Translations under genes and position numbers: made by a program
Assembly: GCF_019799925.1 (NCBI RefSeq)
Contig: NZ_JABGCG010000001.1
Coordinates: 372,001-436,000 of the forward strand
Origin: Blastococcus sp. CPCC 205250
Lineage (GTDB): Bacteria; Actinomycetota; Actinomycetes; Mycobacteriales; Geodermatophilaceae
Direction: 5' to 3'
DNA: 64,000 nt
The notes under the pieces: model-generated
Told to the model about the DNA's origin: nothing
Databases searched by the model: none
The model's input: the letters and a program-made list of their open reading frames with translations, nothing else
Part shown: positions 34,906-43,926 of the stretch, piece after piece
Position numbering within the stretch: the first letter of the stretch is position 1
Layout of the letters: each line of letters starts with the position of its first letter

Positions 34906-35937
34906 GTGCTGCCACCCCGCCCGGTGCGCCGGGTCACCGGTCCGCTGCTCCTCGCAGCCCTGGTCGCCGCGGTCCTGCTGCTGCCCGTGCTCGTCGTCGT
35001 GGCGCTGGTGGCCTCGCTGTTCCTCCCGGGGCGCCTGCGGGCGCTGCGGCTGCTCGCCTTCTTCCTGGTGTACCTCGCGCTCGAGGTGGCCGGGCAGGTG
35101 GCGGCCGCCGCCCTGTGGGTGCTCAGCGGCTTCGGGCGCCGGCTGGACTCCCGGGTCTCGCGGGCGGCCCACTACACGGTGCTGCGGCTGACCCTGGACG
35201 TGCTCCGCCGTGCCGCGCAGCGGCTGTTCGCGCTGCGGCTGGTCACCGACGGCGAGTCCTGGTCGCCACTGGACGACGGGGTGCCGGGCTCGACCAACGC
35301 GATGGTGGTCCTGTCCCGGCACGCCGGTCCCGGCGACTCGTTCCTGCTGGTGAACACGCTGATGGACCGGGACCACCTGCGCCAGCCGCGGGTCGTGCTC
35401 AAGGACGTGCTGCAGTGGGACCCGCTGATCGACGTCTACCTCAACCGGTTGCCCAACCACTTCGTCGCGTCCACCCGGGGCGCCGGCTCGAACTCCCCGG
35501 AGGCGATCGCCGACCTGGCCCGCGGGCTGGGGGAGGAGGACGCGCTGCTGATCTTCCCGGAGGGCGCCAACTTCACCCCGCGGCGGCGGTTCCGGGCGAT
35601 CCAGCGGCTGCGCCACCGCGGGCTGGTCGCCGCGGCGCGCCGGGCGGAGGCGTTGCGGCACGTGCTCCCGCCGCGCCCGGCCGGGGTCGGGGCCGCGCTG
35701 CGAGCCGCGCCGCACGCCGACGTCGTCCTCGTCGCGCACACCGGCCTGGACCACCTGCACACCGTGCGGGACCTCTGGCGGAGCCTGCCGATGGACAAGA
35801 CGCTGCACCTGCGCTGGTGGTTCGTCCCCGCCGCCGAGGTGCCGCGGGAGGAGGCCGCGCTGACCGACTGGCTCTACGACTGGTGGGCCACGATCGACGA
35901 CTGGATCGCCACCACGTCGGCCGCAGACGCCGGCTAG
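34906..35937 (+). CDS. 1-acyl-sn-glycerol-3-phosphate acyltransferase-like membrane protein
   Basis: The product is 343 residues from a GTG at 34906 following GGGAGGAGG. Two N-terminal membrane spans (LLLAALVAAVLLLPVLVVVA, LLAFFLVYLALEVAGQV) precede the PlsC-type domain: SRHAGPGDSF in the place of the catalytic NHxxxxD (His-Ala-Gly-Pro-Gly-Asp, so H-x4-D is kept) and FPEGANFTPRRR in the place of FPEGTRS. It transfers an acyl chain to a lysolipid or related alcohol. It is coupled to the patatin gene; its stop directly abuts the stop of the convergent next gene. Confidence 0.88.
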   Translation: MLPPRPVRRVTGPLLLAALVAAVLLLPVLVVVALVASLFLPGRLRALRLLAFFLVYLALEVAGQVAAAALWVLSGFGRRLDSRVSRAAHYTVLRLTLDVLRRAAQRLFALRLVTDGESWSPLDDGVPGSTNAMVVLSRHAGPGDSFLLVNTLMDRDHLRQPRVVLKDVLQWDPLIDVYLNRLPNHFVASTRGAGSNSPEAIADLARGLGEEDALLIFPEGANFTPRRRFRAIQRLRHRGLVAAARRAEALRHVLPPRPAGVGAALRAAPHADVVLVAHTGLDHLHTVRDLWRSLPMDKTLHLRWWFVPAAEVPREEAALTDWLYDWWATIDDWIATTSAADAG

Positions 35938-36492
35938 TCAGCTGCGCTGCAGGAACCGGGCGACGACGTCGGCCCAGCGCGCCCGCGCCTCGTCGTTCTG
36001 CTCCAGCGTCGGCACGCCGATCTGGGTCGCCACGAGCGACGCCGTCCCGTCCTTCTTCGGCTCGCTGGTGACGACGACGGACGAGCCGTCCCGGGCCCTC
36101 GTCCGCCAGGTGATGCGCCGGTCGGTGCCGCTGACCCTGAGCCCGCCCTCGACCATCCCGCACACCGTCGCGTCGGCCGCCGCGAAGGCACACCACCGCT
36201 CCATCAGCTCGGCCATCCCGAACGGCGTCGACCGGCTGACGCTCATCTGGAAGGTCCCGTCGGAGCGCTGCCCCGGGATGCGCCGGCCGATGTGCTGCTC
36301 GTAGGCGACCGTCACCGACTGCGTCCACCAGCCGACCGACTCGATCGTGCCGCAGAGCTCCTCGTAGACCCTCAGCGCGATCGCCTCGTGGTCGAGGTCC
36401 CGCGCGCCGATGCCCTCCATGAACCGCAGCCACTCGTCCCAGGTGCGGGAGGTGGCCCGCTCGACGGGCGCGATCCGCGGGTTGGTCGCCAT
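35938..36492 (-). CDS. Conserved hypothetical protein (SRPBCC-like features)
   Basis: The product is 184 residues from the ATG at 36492. Residues 15-75 (TWDEWLRFMEGIGARDLDHE, then SVGWWTQSVTVAYEQHIGRR) look like an actinobacterial family in which a helical part precedes an SRPBCC/AHSA1-like beta domain (TWRTRARDGSSVVVTSEPKK, SLVATQIGVPTLEQNDEARARW). No catalytic motif is evident. Divergent from the NmrA-like gene. Function unknown. Confidence 0.7.
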   Translation of the reverse strand: MATNPRIAPVERATSRTWDEWLRFMEGIGARDLDHEAIALRVYEELCGTIESVGWWTQSVTVAYEQHIGRRIPGQRSDGTFQMSVSRSTPFGMAELMERWCAFAAADATVCGMVEGGLRVSGTDRRITWRTRARDGSSVVVTSEPKKDGTASLVATQIGVPTLEQNDEARARWADVVARFLQRS

Positions 36493-36594
36493 GACCCCGG
36501 ATTGTGGACGCCTGCGGCGCGTTCCGGGATCGGGAACAGGCCACCGGCGCACATCGCCGCCGGATCGCGGCCAGGAAGTGACCGCATCCGTCCC

Positions 36595-36600
36595 TAGCGT
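36595..36600 (+). promoter_or_regulatory. -10 element (TAGCGT) of a leaderless promoter
   Basis: TAGCGT ends 6 nt before the ATG of the NmrA-like gene at 36607, and no ribosome binding site fits between them. This matches the leaderless pattern also seen before ychF. Confidence 0.6.
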
Positions 36601-36606
36601 CGGGGC

Positions 36607-37437
36607 ATGACCGAGCAACCGATCGTCGTCCTCGGCGCGACCGGGCGGACCGGCCGCCGCGTGGTGCAGGCCCTGGCGCGGGACGGGCGGCACGTCCGGT
36701 CGGCGTCACGCACCCCGCGCGGCCCCGGCGCCGTGCGCTTCGCGTGGGAGGACCCCGCCTCGTGGGAGCCGACCCTGTCGGGCGCCGGCGCCCTGTACCT
36801 CGTGACGCCCGACGGCGTCCCGGTCGACCCGGCGTTCGTGGAGGCCGCCGTCGGCCGCGGCGTGCGGCGGCTCGTGCTGCTCTCCAGCGGCGCGGTCGAG
36901 GAGATGGGTGACCAGCGCCTGCTGGACGCCGAGCGCCTGGTCCGCGACAGCGGCGCCGAGTGGACCGTGCTGCGGCCCGGCTGGTTCGACCAGAACTTCG
37001 ACGAGGGCTTCTTCGCCCCCGCGGTCGTGGCCGGGGAGGTGCTGGTGCCGGTCGGCGAGCTGCGGCAGGCCTTCGTCGACGCCACCGACATCGCCGCCGT
37101 CGCGGCCGCGGCCCTCACCCGTGGCGGGCACGCCGGCCAGGTGTACGAGGTGCGCGGTCCGGAGGCCCTCACCTTCGCCGAAGCCGTCGCGGTCGTCTCG
37201 CGGGTCAGCGGCCGCTCGGTCCGCTTCACCGGCGACCCCGAGGCCTACCGCGCGGCCCTGACCGCGGCGGGCCGGCCGGTGGAGGTCACCGAGGCGGAGC
37301 TGGCGGCCTTCGCCGCGCTGTGCCGCCGGGGTGACGACGAGCCGGGCGACGTCGTCGAGCGCGTCACCGGCCGCCCGCCCGCGAGCTTCGCCGACTACGC
37401 CGCCGCGGCGGCCGCGCGGGGCGCCTGGCGCGGCTGA
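36607..37437 (+). CDS. NmrA-like NAD(P)-binding protein (atypical SDR)
   Basis: The product is 276 residues. The N-terminal GATGRTGRRVVQAL (residues 10-23) is the NmrA/SDR_a5 dinucleotide motif; LLSSGAVEE and TVLRPGWFDQNFDEGFF are typical of the family, and there is no YxxxK catalytic pair at the usual place. Such proteins are redox sensors or quinone/prestalk reductases. It is a single gene with a leaderless start, followed by a family B palindrome that may serve as its terminator. Confidence 0.9.
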   Translation: MTEQPIVVLGATGRTGRRVVQALARDGRHVRSASRTPRGPGAVRFAWEDPASWEPTLSGAGALYLVTPDGVPVDPAFVEAAVGRGVRRLVLLSSGAVEEMGDQRLLDAERLVRDSGAEWTVLRPGWFDQNFDEGFFAPAVVAGEVLVPVGELRQAFVDATDIAAVAAAALTRGGHAGQVYEVRGPEALTFAEAVAVVSRVSGRSVRFTGDPEAYRAALTAAGRPVEVTEAELAAFAALCRRGDDEPGDVVERVTGRPPASFADYAAAAAARGAWRG

Positions 37438-37447
37438 CCCCCCACAC

Positions 37448-37498
37448 GTGTGCGCTCACGCCGCGTTCCCCGGCCCGGGACGCGGCGTGGGCGCACAC
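37448..37498. repeat. Palindromic repeat, family B (copy 2)
   Basis: A 51-nt imperfect palindrome starting GTGTGCGCTCACGCCGCG and ending CGCGGCGTGGGCGCACAC, with one mismatch and one bulge. Ends, length and inner GCCGC...GCGGC match the element at 29766-29816. It lies 10 nt after the NmrA-like stop. Confidence 0.85.
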
Positions 37499-37598
37499 CC
37501 CCGCCGAGGCGTTGCAAGACGGCTGCAAGCCGGATGCAGACCCCGGGCCCGATGGTCGGACCACAGCAGACGACGACCCGACCCGAGGGAGACCGGCG

Positions 37599-38270
37599 AT
37601 GACCGCCACGACCACCGCCCCGATCGACACCCGCCAGATGAACACCGTCCACAGCTTCTTCCGGCGCGAGTTCCGGCTCGCCGGCGGCGTCGTCCGCCGG
37701 GTCACCGAGGGCGACTCCGCCCGGGCGCAGGTGGTCGCCGACCACCTGGACCTGCTCACCCGGACGCTGCACCACCACCACACCCACGAGGACGAGCTGA
37801 TCTGGCCGAGGCTGCTCCAGCGCGTCCCCGAGGAGCTGGCCCCGATCGTGCGGCTGATGGAGGCGCAGCACGGCCGGGTCGACGCGCTCATTGCCGAGAT
37901 CGACGAGATCCGGCCGCGCTGGGCCGTCACCGGGGGCGCCGCGGACCGCGACCGGCTGGCCGACCTGCTCGACCAGCTCTACGTGCACCTGTCCGAGCAC
38001 CTGGAGGCCGAGGAGGAGCGGGTGCTCCCGATCATCGCCCGGAACATCACCGAGGAGGAGTGGCACGAGGTCGGCGAGCGCGCCCGCATGAGCAACCGCA
38101 AGGACCAGATGTCGCTGGTCCTGGGCATGCTGGAGTACGACGGCGACCCCGAGGCGATCGCGATGATGCTGGCCGCCGCCCCGGCGCCGGTGCGGTGGCT
38201 CGTGCCGAAGCTGTCACGCCGGGCGTTCCGGAAGCACGCGCTCGTCATCCACGGCACCGCGACCCCCTGA
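37599..38270 (+). CDS. Hemerythrin domain protein
   Basis: The product is 223 residues from the ATG at 37599 after GAGGGA. The iron-binding pattern is seen as MNTVHSFFRREF (His about 18), HHHHTHEDELIW (His and Glu near 58-64), MEAQHGRVD and VHLSEHLEAEEERVLP. This is the non-heme diiron hemerythrin-like fold that binds oxygen, NO or peroxides. The C-terminal 60 residues (LVLGMLEYDGDPEAIAMMLA) extend beyond the domain, as in actinobacterial hemerythrins involved in peroxide tolerance. Its last 57 bases overlap the end of the convergent BTAD regulator gene. Confidence 0.92.
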   Translation: MTATTTAPIDTRQMNTVHSFFRREFRLAGGVVRRVTEGDSARAQVVADHLDLLTRTLHHHHTHEDELIWPRLLQRVPEELAPIVRLMEAQHGRVDALIAEIDEIRPRWAVTGGAADRDRLADLLDQLYVHLSEHLEAEEERVLPIIARNITEEEWHEVGERARMSNRKDQMSLVLGMLEYDGDPEAIAMMLAAAPAPVRWLVPKLSRRAFRKHALVIHGTATP

Positions 38271-41200
38271 GCCGACCGCGCCCAGCCCCGCCAGGAGCTC
38301 CGCCGTCCGCGCCGTCCACCGGTCCAGCCCCGCCGCCCGGTGCCGCGCGACGGCGGACTCCGCGTGCCGGCGAGCGGCGTCGAGGTCGCCCTCGGCGGCG
38401 GCCAGCCGGGCGAGCGTGTGGGCGACGCTGCCGAAGAAGAAGGCCGACATGCCACCCACGGCGAAGCGGTCGGCGTAGGGCTCCAGCCGGCGGCGCAGGT
38501 CGGTCACCACCTCGGCGCCGGCCAGGCCCTGCTCGTGCAGGGCCAGCCACACCCAGGCGCGCAGGACCGTGAGGCTGGTCCACAGGTAGTCGGGGTTGAT
38601 CGGCGGCTGCTCCGGCCACGCTCCGAGCAGCCGCCGCGCCTCGGCCGCCCGGCCGGTCTCGATCAGCGCCAGCGCGTGCAGGTCGCGTGTCTCGCCGGGC
38701 TGGTACTCGGCCGCCCGCCGCAGCGCCGGCTCGAGCTCGCCCAGCCGTCCCTCGGCCCACCGCATCGTCGTCCGCTGGGCGAAGCCGATGCCGATGCCGG
38801 GCATCGCGAGGGTCTGCTCGAGGCGCTCCAGCCGGGCGACGTCGGCCTCCGCGCCCGCCAGGTCGTCGTGGGCCTGCCGGAACGTGGCGAGCGCCCAGCC
38901 GGCGATCAGCAGCACCTGCGGCAACCCGTGCCGCTCGGCCAGGCCGGCCGCCCGGGCGACGTCGGAGTGCGCCTCGTCGAGCCGGCCGAGCTCGGCGCGG
39001 ACGGCCGCGCGCTGGGTGAGCGCGAGGGCCAGGCCCGGCTCGTAGCCGGTCCGCGTGTGCAGGGCGACCAGCTCCTCGAGGACGGCGGTGCGGCGGTGCA
39101 GCAGGTCGGGCCGGGTCAGCGCCCCGGTCGTCACGTGCAGGACCGAGGCCCGCTCCCGGTCGGAGAAGCCCGGCCCCCGGGCCGCGCCGATCGCCGCGTC
39201 GAGCAGCGCGCTGATGGTCTCGCCCGCGCCGGGTGCGTACAGGTACTCGATCGTCAGCGCGGCCTGGACGCGGGCCCGCAGCACCGGAGCTGAGTCGTCG
39301 AGGGCGTCCAGCACGGCCTGCCACAGCGCGATGGCCTGCTCGTCGACCTCTCCGCGCAACCGCCAGCCCCAGATGGCCTCGTCGCAGATCTCCAGCAGCA
39401 CTTCCGCGGCCTGCCGGGGTCCCTCGCGGTGCAGCGCGGACGCCCCTGCCCCGGCCAGCAGCGGCCACGCCTCCAGCGGCCGGCCCAGCCGGCGCAGTGC
39501 CCGGGCCAGCCCGACGGTCACGGCCTCGCGCTCGGCGTCGGTGGCGACGGCGTCGTGCGCCTGCAGCTCCGCGGCGAGGGCGAACAGGCGGCGGGCCTCG
39601 TCGTGGGCCGAGCCGGTGGCCGCCGCCTCCGCGGCCCGCCGGGCGAAGCTCCACCCCGACCGCGCGTGGGCGGCGCCGGCGAGGCGGTAGTGCTCGGCGA
39701 GCTCGGCGGCGTGGTCGGCGACCCGGCTGGCGTGCCAGTCCTCCAGGGCGGCGGCGACGTCGGCGTGCACGCGTGCCCGCGCCGGCGCCGGCAGTGCCTC
39801 GTACACCGCGTCGCGGACCAGCGCGTGCGGGAACCGGTAGCGGCCCGGCCCGTCCTCCTCGACCAGCCCGAGCGCCAGTGCCGACTCCAGTGCCTCGTCG
39901 ACCTCGGCGCCCGACCGGCCCGCCGCCTGCTCCACCACCGGCAGGTCGAACCCGCGCCCGGCCACCGCGGCCACCGCCAGCACGCGCGCGGTGGACGGCG
40001 ACAGCTCCGCCAGCCGCTGGCGCACCACGTCGCGCACCCCGCGCGGCACGGTGCGCCAGGCCGGCGCGGAGGGGTCGGCCAGCGCGTCCTCGGCGGCGAG
40101 CAGCCGCACCACCTCGGTGACGAAGAAGGGGTTGCCGTTGGTCCGGGAGACCAGCTCCCGGGCGACCTCCGGGGTCACGTCGATCCCGGTGGCGCCGGCC
40201 ACCGAGGCGACGACGGCGTCGGGGTCCAGACCGGCCAGCTCCAGCCGCAGCGGGTCGAGCCGGGCGAGCGAGCCGAGCAGGTCGGCGACCGGCCCGGGGG
40301 TGTCCCCGGCGGCGGCGCGCGAGGCGACGACGAGCACCAGCGGCACCGACGCCAGCCGGGCGGCGACCCGGCGCAGCAGGCGGAGGCTGTCGACGTCGGC
40401 CCAGTGGACGTCGTCGAGCACCAGCACCACCGGCGGGCCGTCCCCCACCTCGGCGAGCAGCGCCTCGGCGAGGCGGTAGCTCTCCGCGGCGGCGTCGCGG
40501 GACTCGCCCGGCGTCGGGGCCAGGACCCCGGGCCGCCCGAGCGCCTCGCGTGCCGCGGTCGTCCAGCCCTCCAGCGGCGGGCTGCCGTCGGGCTCCCACG
40601 AGCCGCGGCCGGTCCGCGCGCCGGCGGCCGCCGCCCGGACCAGCACCTCGTCGGTGAACCGCGTCTTGCCGATCCCCGGCTCCCCGAGGACGACGACGAC
40701 CCGGCCCCGGCCCGCGGCGGCCGCGGTGAGCACCCCGCCGATCGCGGCGAGCTCGGCGTCCCGTCCGACGAGCCCGGCCACGGGCGCCGGCCCGGTCGGG
40801 GCGGGCTGCGCGGCGGGCGCGGCGGCGGGGGAGCGGAGGTCGAGTGCGGGGTCCTGCCGCAGGATCGCCGCCTCCAGCTGCCGCAGGTCCGGGCCGGGGT
40901 CGATGCCGAGCTCCTCGGCCAGGTGGGCGCGGGCGCGGCGGAGGGTGTCGAGGGCGTCGGCCTGGCGGGCCGCGCGGTACTGGGCGAGGGCGAGCAGCCC
41001 CCACAGCCGTTCCCGGGAGGGGTGCAGCCGCACGAGGTGCTCGAGCTCGGCGGGGGCGTCGCGGTGGCCGCGGTCCAGCCGGAGCCGCCAGAGGTCCTCG
41101 ACGGCGCAGAGTCGCAGCTCGGTGAGCCGGACCGCCTCGGCCGCCAGCGACGGGCACGTGCCGGTCAGCCCGGCGTAGGGCTCGCCGCGCCAGAGGGCCA

Positions 41201-41579
41201 GGGCCTCGTCGAGGAGCGCCTCGGACCGCTCGGCCCTCGCCCGGCGGACGAGGTCGGCGAACTGCCGCGCGTCGACGTCGCCGGCCGCGACGGCCAGGGA
41301 GTAGCCGCCGGGGTGGGTGCGCAGCCGGTCGGTGGTGGCCCGCGCCCGGCGGGCCGGCTCCAGCTCCTTGCGCAGCCGCGCCACGTAGGACTGCAGCGAG
41401 GCCTCGGCGCGGGCGGGCGGGTCCTCGCCCCAGATCTGGTCGACCAGGTGCGGCACCGACACCGGCCGGCCCTCCGCCGCGACCAGGAGCGCGAGCAGCG
41501 CCTGCGGCTTGGGGCCGCCGAGGTCGGCGGGCGAACCGTCGACGAGCACCCCGAGCCCACCGAGCACCGTGACCTGCAC
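38214..41579 (-). CDS. BTAD/AfsR-SARP-type regulator with AAA ATPase and TPR region
   Basis: The product is 1121 residues from the GTG at 41579. Residues 1-90 are an OmpR-like winged helix (VTVLGGLGVLVDGSPADLGG, LRTHPGGYSL), residues 95-245 the bacterial transcriptional activation domain. Residues 265-600 are an AAA/MalT-like ATPase: LVGRDAELAAI, Walker A GEPGIGKT at about 297, Walker B VVLVLDDVHWAD. The rest is helical repeats of TPR type. Such large SARP regulators switch on antibiotic or stress genes; signal and targets are unknown. The end of the gene overlaps the hemerythrin gene on the other strand by 57 bp. Confidence 0.93.
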   Translation of the reverse strand: MQVTVLGGLGVLVDGSPADLGGPKPQALLALLVAAEGRPVSVPHLVDQIWGEDPPARAEASLQSYVARLRKELEPARRARATTDRLRTHPGGYSLAVAAGDVDARQFADLVRRARAERSEALLDEALALWRGEPYAGLTGTCPSLAAEAVRLTELRLCAVEDLWRLRLDRGHRDAPAELEHLVRLHPSRERLWGLLALAQYRAARQADALDTLRRARAHLAEELGIDPGPDLRQLEAAILRQDPALDLRSPAAAPAAQPAPTGPAPVAGLVGRDAELAAIGGVLTAAAAGRGRVVVVLGEPGIGKTRFTDEVLVRAAAAGARTGRGSWEPDGSPPLEGWTTAAREALGRPGVLAPTPGESRDAAAESYRLAEALLAEVGDGPPVVLVLDDVHWADVDSLRLLRRVAARLASVPLVLVVASRAAAGDTPGPVADLLGSLARLDPLRLELAGLDPDAVVASVAGATGIDVTPEVARELVSRTNGNPFFVTEVVRLLAAEDALADPSAPAWRTVPRGVRDVVRQRLAELSPSTARVLAVAAVAGRGFDLPVVEQAAGRSGAEVDEALESALALGLVEEDGPGRYRFPHALVRDAVYEALPAPARARVHADVAAALEDWHASRVADHAAELAEHYRLAGAAHARSGWSFARRAAEAAATGSAHDEARRLFALAAELQAHDAVATDAEREAVTVGLARALRRLGRPLEAWPLLAGAGASALHREGPRQAAEVLLEICDEAIWGWRLRGEVDEQAIALWQAVLDALDDSAPVLRARVQAALTIEYLYAPGAGETISALLDAAIGAARGPGFSDRERASVLHVTTGALTRPDLLHRRTAVLEELVALHTRTGYEPGLALALTQRAAVRAELGRLDEAHSDVARAAGLAERHGLPQVLLIAGWALATFRQAHDDLAGAEADVARLERLEQTLAMPGIGIGFAQRTTMRWAEGRLGELEPALRRAAEYQPGETRDLHALALIETGRAAEARRLLGAWPEQPPINPDYLWTSLTVLRAWVWLALHEQGLAGAEVVTDLRRRLEPYADRFAVGGMSAFFFGSVAHTLARLAAAEGDLDAARRHAESAVARHRAAGLDRWTARTAELLAGLGAVGSGGRGAVDDERVLPERPA

Positions 41580-41669
41580 GGCGCGGATGGTAGGGGCGGG
41601 AGGGGGCTCCGGAGGGGGTCCGGACGCGCGGCGGCGGCGCCGGGCCGGAGCCCGCCGCCGCCGGCGCGG

Positions 41670-42356
41670 TCAGCCGACCGGGGCGGGCACGGGGGCCGGT
41701 GCGGCGGCCCGGGACCGGGCGCCGAGGACGCCGGTGCCGATCGACCACAGCGCCGTGAGCACGCCGGAGCCGGCGAAGACCGGGGTCAGCTCCGCCGCGG
41801 GGAGCAGCAGGGTGAGCGGGACCGAGACGGCGTGGGCCAGGCCGCCGACGACGCCGGCGACGGCCACCACCCGGGCCGGACCGCCCGACGCGCGGCCGAG
41901 GGTCGCAGCGGCGACGGCGAGCGCGATCCCGCTGACCGGGTACAGGACGGCGGCCAGGCCGATGTGGGTGAACGCGACCGGCGCCGCGTGCCCGGCGTGC
42001 AGCGCGTCGGAGTCGACGGCCGCGGCCAGGTGGAAGACCGTCTCGACGGCGTAGAGGGCGAACGCGACCGTCGCGACGAGGACCGCCCGGTCGGTCGCCC
42101 GGGGCCACACCCGCTGCAGGCGGGCCATGTGGAGGGCGCCGACCAGCAGCACCGTGCCGAGCACCAGCAGCGAGTGGCCGGGGACCCAGCCGGGGTCGGC
42201 CGTCATCACCGCGAGCTCCTCGCGCAGCGGAGCCGCGCCGTCGGAGTCCGGGTGCAGCGCACCTCCGGCCAGCGTGAGGCCTCCGGAGGCGACGAGGGCG
42301 ATGCGCCAGCCGAACGGGCGGGGCGACGGGGCGGGGGTGTGCGTCGGGGTCGTCAT
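41670..42356 (-). CDS. Hypothetical integral membrane protein (six spans)
   Basis: The product is 228 residues from the ATG at 42356; an in-frame ATG ten codons upstream (42386) is an alternative. Hydrophobic segments are WRIALVASGGLTLAGGALH, LLVLGTVLLVGALHMA, RAVLVATVAFALYAVETVFH, AFTHIGLAAVLYPVSGIALA, VVAVAGVVGGLAHAVSVPL and FAGSGVLTALWSIGTGVLGA, so about six membrane spans with several membrane histidines (GHS, ETVFHLAAA, AGHAA). I do not recognise a family. It lies downstream of the small DUF3303-like gene and upstream of the BTAD regulator, all on the minus strand. Confidence 0.75.
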   Translation of the reverse strand: MTTPTHTPAPSPRPFGWRIALVASGGLTLAGGALHPDSDGAAPLREELAVMTADPGWVPGHSLLVLGTVLLVGALHMARLQRVWPRATDRAVLVATVAFALYAVETVFHLAAAVDSDALHAGHAAPVAFTHIGLAAVLYPVSGIALAVAAATLGRASGGPARVVAVAGVVGGLAHAVSVPLTLLLPAAELTPVFAGSGVLTALWSIGTGVLGARSRAAAPAPVPAPVG

Positions 42357-42429
42357 GCCGCTGACGCTGGCGGCGTCCTCTTGCAATCCGACGGCAGACG
42401 TCTGGACGTCCCCGCCCCGCCGGGCCGGG

Positions 42430-42717
42430 TCACCCGAGCGCGGCCATGCCCTTCTGCATCTCCTCGAGGTTCATGCAGGGCGTCATGGTCACCCGCGCGC
42501 CGAGCCGGAACAGGGGCTCGGAGATCTCCGGCATCTGGGACGAGTCGGTCATGTCGATGACCGCCCAGAGGCTGCGGCACCCCTCGTCCCCGACGAAGTA
42601 GACGGCTTCCGGCCGCAGCCTCTCGATCGTCTCCTGGATCGTCTGCTGCACGGTGCCGTCCGCCACGGCCCGGTTGCCGCTCTCGGTGTCGACGACGGCC
42701 TTCAGCATCATCCGCAT
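42430..42717 (-). CDS. Small DUF3303-like protein
   Basis: The product is 95 residues from the ATG at 42717. MRMMLKAVVDTESGNRAVAD, EAVYFVGDEGCRSLWAVIDM and ARVTMTPCMNLEEMQKGM suggest a ferredoxin-like alpha/beta fold resembling small DUF3303-type or dimeric-barrel proteins. No known activity. It is divergent from the F420-type reductase gene across a 108-bp promoter region with a CCCGCGGGG/CCCCGCGGG inverted repeat (42751-42759, 42784-42792). Confidence 0.7.
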   Translation of the reverse strand: MRMMLKAVVDTESGNRAVADGTVQQTIQETIERLRPEAVYFVGDEGCRSLWAVIDMTDSSQMPEISEPLFRLGARVTMTPCMNLEEMQKGMAALG

Positions 42718-42825
42718 GGCGTCCTCCTGAGCTCGGGGCGCCCAGGCTGGCCCGCGGGGACCGGGCTCGCCAGAGCCGTTCGCCCCCGCGGGAATGACCT
42801 CTGCGGCGGCGGACTTGGCGCGGTC

Positions 42826-43515
42826 ATGACGACTCTCGGACTCATCGGCAGCGGACACATCGGCGGGACCCTGGCGCGGCTGGCGGTCGACGCCGGCCAC
42901 GACGTCGTCCTCAGCAACAGCCGCGGGCCGGAGACCCTCGCCGACCTCGTCGCGGAGCTCGGGCCGCGTGCCCGCGCGGCGACCCCGGCGGAGGCCGCGG
43001 CGGCCGGCGACCTCGTCGTCGTGACGGTCCCGCTCAAGGCCTACCGCGAGGTGCCGGTCGAGCCCCTGCGCGGCAAGGTCGTCATCGACACGAACAACTA
43101 CTACCCCGAGCGGGACGGCCACATCGCCGAGCTCGACGACGAGTCCACAACCACCAGTGAGCTGCTCCAGGCGCACCTGCCCGAGTCCCGCGTGGTCAAG
43201 GCGTTCAACAACATCTACTTCGCCCACCTGGCGACGCTGGGCCGTCCCGCCGGCTCCCCGGAGCGGTCGCACATCGCCATTGCCGGGGACGACGCCGACG
43301 CCAAGCGGACGGTGACCGCCTTCCTCGACTCGATCGGCTACGACGCCTACGACGTCGGCCCCCTCGCCGAGGGCTGGCGCTACCAGCGCGACACCGCCGC
43401 CTACGCCGGGCTGTACCTGGCGCCCGGCACGGAGTTCCCCGGCCCCGGCCGCCCGGCGACGCCGGAGTTGCTGCGGGAGAAGCTGGCGGCCGCCGTCCGC
43501 TACCGCGACATGTGA
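42826..43515 (+). CDS. NADPH-dependent F420 reductase-like oxidoreductase
   Basis: The product is 229 residues. GLIGSGHIGGTLARLAVDAG (residues 5-24) is the dinucleotide motif, followed by LSNSRGPETL, which selects NADP phosphate in this family, and KAFNNIYFAHL in the middle. The protein matches the NADP oxidoreductase coenzyme F420-dependent family (also ProC-like). F420 is common in actinobacteria, but many members with this short form act on other substrates. Single gene. Confidence 0.9.
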   Translation: MTTLGLIGSGHIGGTLARLAVDAGHDVVLSNSRGPETLADLVAELGPRARAATPAEAAAAGDLVVVTVPLKAYREVPVEPLRGKVVIDTNNYYPERDGHIAELDDESTTTSELLQAHLPESRVVKAFNNIYFAHLATLGRPAGSPERSHIAIAGDDADAKRTVTAFLDSIGYDAYDVGPLAEGWRYQRDTAAYAGLYLAPGTEFPGPGRPATPELLREKLAAAVRYRDM

Positions 43516-43926
43516 CGTCGGCACCCCCCGCAGACGGTCGGCGGGTGATGTACGCCCAGGGGTGTCCCCGGGCGCAGACCACGCCGTCTCCGCACGTCCC
43601 CGGTTCTTGCGGAGATCGTGCGGAACGGCTGCGGGGACCGTGCGGGACGGGCGGCAGAGTCATCCCTGTCGCCGGGTCACGGGGGGACCGGCGGCAGGGG
43701 GAACGCACGCGGAGCCCCGCACACCGCCTCGGGGGAGGGCAGGTGGGCGGGGCTCCCGCCGTTCCCGGTCCCGTCGCACCGTCGGGGGATCGCCTCGCTC
43801 AGGCGTCCTCCGCCGCGCGGACGGGCGCGTGCACGTCTCCTGACGAGGCGAGGGACCTCCCGCCGTGATCGCGGCCACTTACAGTCCCCGCGCGACGCGT
43901 CGGTGGCACGCGTCCCGGAGAGCGGA
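43516..43926. other. Intergenic region, no gene recognised
   Basis: 411 bases between the F420-type reductase and the SDR gene. Frames crossing it are Arg/Pro/Gly-rich and not protein-like. TCCGCACG and CGTGCGGA-type inverted words around 43590-43625 are the only structure noticed. The promoter of the SDR gene and its RBS (GGAGAG around 43917) are at the right end. Confidence 0.55.
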
